A DNA stretch of 64,000 nucleotides from Hamiltosporidium tvaerminnensis (lineage: Eukaryota; Microsporidia; Dubosqiidae): contig CM061250.1 of the NCBI GenBank assembly GCA_022605425.2, positions 496,001-560,000 on the forward strand, given 5' to 3'. Every line of letters starts with the position of its first letter. The first letter of the stretch is position 1. Below the pieces are notes generated by a model. It was not told where the DNA came from. It saw only the letters and a list, made by a program, of their open reading frames with translations, and did no database searches. Below are positions 63,321-64,000 of the stretch, in pieces. The position numbers and the translations under genes were made by a program.

Positions 63321-64000
63321 TTATTGATTTTTAACTACCGAAAGTGCTTCTTCATACAAAAAACAAGGGATTTCTGTTAAATTTGACTCAAAAATTCTTT
63401 TTACAATCTCAATTTGCAAATTTATGGATTGCAAATCATAACATTCAATATTTGGAAAAATAGTGGGAGTAAAAATTTTATATAGATTATCTGACCCCAT
63501 TTTATTATCTTTTGAATACTGATCAACTTTTCGAAAGATTTTCTGTAAATAGATAAGCATCTTTCTATTTTCATTTGTAATCGAAAATATTATTAAAGGC
63601 ACAATATATTCTATTATTGTAGGATCCGTCTGGTTTTTTATTATTTTCATCACCCTTTCTGCAATCTGAACTGAAATTATCCCATTCATTATCTCCCGAA
63701 TATATGCTTTGAAAATTGAAGCGTTGTCATGAACAGATAACTCAGTATAATCATATCTCTTTCCTGCAGCTAAAACACCCGGCATAAATTTATAATAGGT
63801 ATATTTACCAGAAATTCTAAACAATCCCTCTTTTTTGATCCCTTCATCCATAATATGGTCACCAACGGTATAAACAAATGTATTTGCTTTTTTCATATGA
63901 TAAGAATCTTTCTTAAACGAAGATCTGAATATATCAGAAATTTTTTCATAAATATTATCTTTAAAGCTGGATCTATATTTACGAAGCTTCTTAAAGCAAA
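63321..64000 (-). CDS. RhoGAP-domain protein, N-terminus beyond the window
   Basis: A GTPase-activating protein for Rho-family GTPases, expected to act at the cytoplasmic face of membranes or on the actin cytoskeleton. The frame is open to the window's end (the last bases read CFKKLRKYRSSFKDNIYEK), so the Met at 63896 is probably not the start. The domain runs from about 63870: DEGIKKEGLFRISGKYTYY holds the arginine finger (GLFRISG), then FKAYIREIMNGIIS corresponds to the family's LKxFLRELPEPLL helix, and later helices include LIIFSITNENRKMLIYLQKIF and DNLYKIFTPTIFP (family: LAxxFxPxLL). The usual conserved Asn near NKM is not clear. Stop TAA-type end at 63321. No signal peptide or other domain in the visible part. 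Confidence 0.82.
   Translation of the reverse strand, partial: CFKKLRKYRSSFKDNIYEKISDIFRSSFKKDSYHMKKANTFVYTVGDHIMDEGIKKEGLFRISGKYTYYKFMPGVLAAGKRYDYTELSVHDNASIFKAYIREIMNGIISVQIAERVMKIIKNQTDPTIIEYIVPLIIFSITNENRKMLIYLQKIFRKVDQYSKDNKMGSDNLYKIFTPTIFPNIECYDLQSINLQIEIVKRIFESNLTEIPCFLYEEALSVVKNQ

Overview
The window looks like nuclear DNA of a microsporidian, most probably the large, transposon-laden genome of Hamiltosporidium (Daphnia parasites). Evidence: extreme AT richness; very low gene density; intronless genes for reduced versions of core eukaryotic proteins (Rab geranylgeranyltransferase alpha, an Erb1/BOP1-like ribosome-biogenesis protein, SmD1, a GPI ethanolamine-phosphate transferase, a RhoGAP protein); a CCC motif a few bases before several start codons; large leucine-rich-repeat and secreted proteins without clear relatives; and a coding repeat built on GGGTGTTA that gives GVN/GVS and QHPF-type peptides, which I associate from memory with Hamiltosporidium proteins. 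The genus call is inference.

Layout. 1-6.2 kb: AT-rich desert with one retrotransposon tail. 6.2-8.7 kb: 857-aa protein with a 14-unit hexapeptide repeat. 8.7-12.6 kb: decayed DNA with a tRNA-derived SINE-like insertion. 12.6-15.9 kb: two housekeeping genes on the minus strand (BET4-like, ERB1-like). 17-20.5 kb: transposon cluster (LINE fragment, 727-bp dispersed repeat, broken IS630/Tc1-type DNA transposon). 21.3-23.9 kb: intact 860-aa LRR protein. 25.6-29.1 kb: ancient, almost unrecognisable full-length LINE. 30.9-34.7 kb: GPI7/LAS21-like gene invaded by GGGTGTTA repeats, with its C-terminus split over other reading frames and a hairpin-forming 71-bp tandem array just downstream. 35-41 kb: nested repeats with a decayed Ty3/Gypsy- or Ginger-type integrase element, then the SmD1 gene. 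41.5-44.7 kb: desert. 44.7-46.2 kb: secreted 504-aa protein. 46.4-50.2 kb: most complete LINE copy. 51.4-53.8 kb: LRR pseudogene with three in-frame stops. 56.5-57.2 kb: non-autonomous hAT (Charlie-like) element. 60.3-61.5 kb: Tpa1/Ofd1-type prolyl hydroxylase broken by one frameshift. 61.7-63.2 kb: truncated LINE. 63.3 kb to the end: RhoGAP-domain protein entering from beyond the window.

The intact genes do not form an operon or pathway. They are isolated genes in decaying mobile DNA: vesicle traffic (BET4, RhoGAP), ribosome and RNA biology (ERB1, SmD1, broken TPA1), GPI-anchor synthesis, and a set of lineage-specific secreted or LRR proteins that may face the host. At least six copies of one LINE family with a restriction-like endonuclease, at very different ages, give an internal record of transposition. 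I found no functional tRNA, no rRNA gene and no CRISPR array.
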